Source: Desulfobacterales bacterium (GTDB lineage: Bacteria; Desulfobacterota; Desulfobacteria; Desulfobacterales; Desulfosalsimonadaceae). From it: a stretch of DNA of 64,000 nt. A program made the translations under genes and the position numbers. The stretch is taken from contig JAXHNP010000007.1 of NCBI GenBank assembly GCA_034520365.1, positions 620,001-684,000 on the forward strand, in the 5' to 3' direction. The first letter of the stretch is position 1. Each line of letters opens with the position of its first letter. This document shows, one piece after another, positions 62,266-64,000 of the stretch. The notes under the pieces were generated by a model, which was not told the origin of the DNA, ran no database searches, and worked only from the letters and a program-made list of their open reading frames with translations.

Positions 62266-63579
62266 ATGGAAAAGCTAACATACGCCGAAATAGACAATAC
62301 GGTTTTAAACACCCTTGAGCCGCCGACAAGGATGTACTGGACCATTGTCACGCTTTTGTTCGCCGGCGTGGTAGTGGGATTTGCCTGCTGGACATACCAG
62401 ATTTTATTGGGCATCGGGGTGGCCGGGCAGAACAATCCGGTCAACTGGGGCACCTATCTTATCAATTTCGTCTTCTGGGTGGGGATTGCCCATTCCGGCA
62501 CGTTAATCTCCGCTATACTTTACCTGTTACGGGCCGAGTGGCGCAATCCCATCGCGCGGGCGGCGGAAACCATGACAGTTTTTGCGGTGATGACCGCCGG
62601 CCTTTTTCCTTTTATCCACCTGGGCCGGGTGTGGATGGTCTATTACATGATCCCGATCCCCAATCAGCGCACACTCTGGCCGAATTTTCAGTCGCCGCTC
62701 ATGTTCGACGTGGTGGCCATCAGTACTTATTTCACGGTGAGCGTGCTTTTCTGGTACACGGGTCTGATGCCGGACCTGGCCATTGTTAGGGATCGGGCTA
62801 CGGGGGTGCGCAAAAAGGTTTTTCGGGTCCTGTCTTTGGGGTGGACGGGAAAGTATGAGCAATGGCGGCATTATTCAAGGGCTTACCTTTTGTTCGCCGC
62901 GCTTGCCACGCCCCTGGTGATATCGGTTCACAGCGTGGTTTCCTGGGATTTCGCCCTGGGCGTGATTCCGGGGTGGCACACCACGATTTTCGCCCCGTAT
63001 TTTGTGGCCGGCGCCATTCATTCCGGGCTTGCCATGGTGCTGACCCTGATGATCCCCTTGCGCAAAATTTTTCATTATGAGCGGATAATTACCGGCAAGG
63101 TCCTGGAGCGGGTGGCCCAGACCATCGTCCTGACCGGGCTGATCGTGGGGTTTGCTTACGGCACCGAACAGTTCATCGCCTGGTACAGCCGAAACACCGT
63201 GGAGATGGAGATCTTCCGCTTCCGGGCGGTCGGCGGATTCGCCCTCGCATTCTGGATCATGGTGATCTGCAATACCATCATCCCGCTGCTGTTCTTTTTC
63301 AAATATTTCCGGACCTCCATCTTCTGGCTGTTTACGATTTCCATCCTGATCAATATCGGCATGTGGTATGAGCGCTATGTGATCATCATCAGCAGCGTGG
63401 CCCATGATTTCATTCCCCATGCCTGGGGGCAGTATTTTCCGACATGGGTGGAATTCGGCATCATGCTCGGCAGTTTCAGCCTGTTTTTCTTTTTATTCTT
63501 CCTGTTCGTAAAGCACCTGCCGTCGGTTTCCATGACCGAGATGAAGGAGAAAGTCCACGAGGAGGCGGCCCATGGATAA
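62266..63579 (+). CDS. actC: ActC-like NrfD-family membrane protein
   Basis: 437 residues with about ten hydrophobic segments. WTIVTLLFAGVVVGFACWTY, GIAHSGTLISAILYLLRAEW, HLGRVWMVYYMIPIPNQRTL and WDFALGVIPGWHTTIFAPYF are typical of the quinol-interacting NrfD/PsrC-type subunits of alternative complex III. It would oxidise quinol and link to the ActB iron-sulfur domain. It comes 385 bases after actB, across the repeat-rich gap, and overlaps actD by eight bases. Confidence 0.9.
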   Translation: MEKLTYAEIDNTVLNTLEPPTRMYWTIVTLLFAGVVVGFACWTYQILLGIGVAGQNNPVNWGTYLINFVFWVGIAHSGTLISAILYLLRAEWRNPIARAAETMTVFAVMTAGLFPFIHLGRVWMVYYMIPIPNQRTLWPNFQSPLMFDVVAISTYFTVSVLFWYTGLMPDLAIVRDRATGVRKKVFRVLSLGWTGKYEQWRHYSRAYLLFAALATPLVISVHSVVSWDFALGVIPGWHTTIFAPYFVAGAIHSGLAMVLTLMIPLRKIFHYERIITGKVLERVAQTIVLTGLIVGFAYGTEQFIAWYSRNTVEMEIFRFRAVGGFALAFWIMVICNTIIPLLFFFKYFRTSIFWLFTISILINIGMWYERYVIIISSVAHDFIPHAWGQYFPTWVEFGIMLGSFSLFFFLFFLFVKHLPSVSMTEMKEKVHEEAAHG

Positions 63580-64000
63580 TGCCAGTCCGGTGAGAGTGAC
63601 CGGCCTTTTCAAGGACGAGAGCAAGGCGGCCGCGGCGATCAAAAGCATTCGGAAAAGCGCCTGGAAGCTGGCGGATGTGCACGGCCCGATCCCGAGTGAA
63701 ATGATTTCTCAGGCCCTGGCCGTCAAGAAGAGCCCGGTGGGCTGGTTTACCCTGGTCGGCGGAATCATCGGGTTCATCACCGGCTACCTGCTGGCCGCCT
63801 TTACCTCCCTGCGGTGGGAGCTGATCGTGAGCGGCAAACCGGTCATGGCCTATATTCCGTTTTTTATCGTGGGGTTTGAATTTACGGTGCTGTTTTCTGT
63901 TTTCGGCAATGTGGTGGGCCTGATTCTGACCATGCAGCTGCCCGCCTACAGGGATCTGCCCGGATATTCCGCCGCCGCCTCGGGCGAGGATTTTGCCGTG
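63572..64000 (+). CDS. actD: ActD-like DUF3341 protein, cut by the window end
   Basis: 143 residues are visible and the frame is open at base 64000. PVRVTGLFKDESKAAAAIKS is the DUF3341 start; two membrane helices follow (WFTLVGGIIGFITGYLLAAF and AYIPFFIVGFEFTVLFSVFG). DUF3341 proteins are the small ActD subunit of alternative complex III, which supports the naming of the two genes before it. Its ATG lies within the last codons of actC. Further act genes (actE, actF) may lie beyond the window. Confidence 0.88.
   Translation, partial: MDNASPVRVTGLFKDESKAAAAIKSIRKSAWKLADVHGPIPSEMISQALAVKKSPVGWFTLVGGIIGFITGYLLAAFTSLRWELIVSGKPVMAYIPFFIVGFEFTVLFSVFGNVVGLILTMQLPAYRDLPGYSAAASGEDFAV

Noticed and set aside
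1-64000. tRNA or rRNA genes
   Set aside because: No convincing TPsiC-loop with acceptor stem or rRNA core sequence was found by reading; a covariance search would be needed to be certain.

Overview
The window is a bacterial chromosome segment of moderate to high GC. The gene content suggests a Desulfobacterota-like (deltaproteobacterial) organism: ActB/ActC/ActD-type respiratory proteins, a glyoxylate bypass with AceK, a double-length UvrA, remnants of hdrA and selB, B12 synthesis genes under a cobalamin riboswitch, and many TonB-linked metal uptake genes. This is inferred from gene families, not from a 16S gene. No rRNA, tRNA or CRISPR array was seen.

Layout. 1-4.8 kb: the end of a YgiQ radical SAM gene, an NMN adenylyltransferase-like gene, an archaeal-type phosphoglycerate mutase, then a decayed zone (C-terminal remnants of hdrA and selB, an RHH/PIN toxin-antitoxin pair, a truncated SDR gene). 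4.8-15.4 kb, all minus strand: a metal uptake block made of a Ca-type repeat protein, ExbB, ExbD, TonB, a shortened APC permease, a TonB-dependent receptor, two periplasmic accessory proteins and CbiM-CbiQ-CbiO. 15.5-22 kb, plus strand: cobQ-cbiB, then a sigma70 promoter, cobalamin riboswitch and terminator leading into a btuB-like receptor and a beta-propeller protein. 22-26.4 kb: a DtxR-type regulator remnant, NAD-type isocitrate dehydrogenase, an aldehyde dehydrogenase and a small gene pair.

26.5-35.8 kb: the tandem UvrA, a DUF2156 acyltransferase-like protein with an SDR reductase, and a frameshifted outer-membrane gene. 35.8-40.3 kb: an AT-rich restriction-modification island holding a fused nuclease-methyltransferase, a BamHI-like nuclease, its controller and a divergent methyltransferase. 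40.4-49.4 kb: housekeeping and unknown genes (DMT exporter, paired lipoproteins, gamma carbonic anhydrase, hemolysin III, Fe-ADH, FAD oxidoreductase, OmpW, rubrerythrin). 49.5-64 kb: cytochrome bd oxidase with a tiny third subunit, a saccharopine-dehydrogenase-like enzyme, aceK, aceB, aceA, and actB-actC-actD (actD cut by the window end).

Three patterns stand out. First, a two-level hairpin with arms GCCACGAAGG/CTTTCGTGGC and a U-tract occurs three times in the metal/B12 region, two of them in front of metal-uptake units. Second, the gap between aceK and aceB holds a compact element: a four-helix-bundle gene inside nested inverted repeats, bounded by a 15-bp direct repeat. Third, many loci are broken or shortened, and several gene boundaries carry short tandem or inverted repeats, which points to a history of small insertions and deletions.
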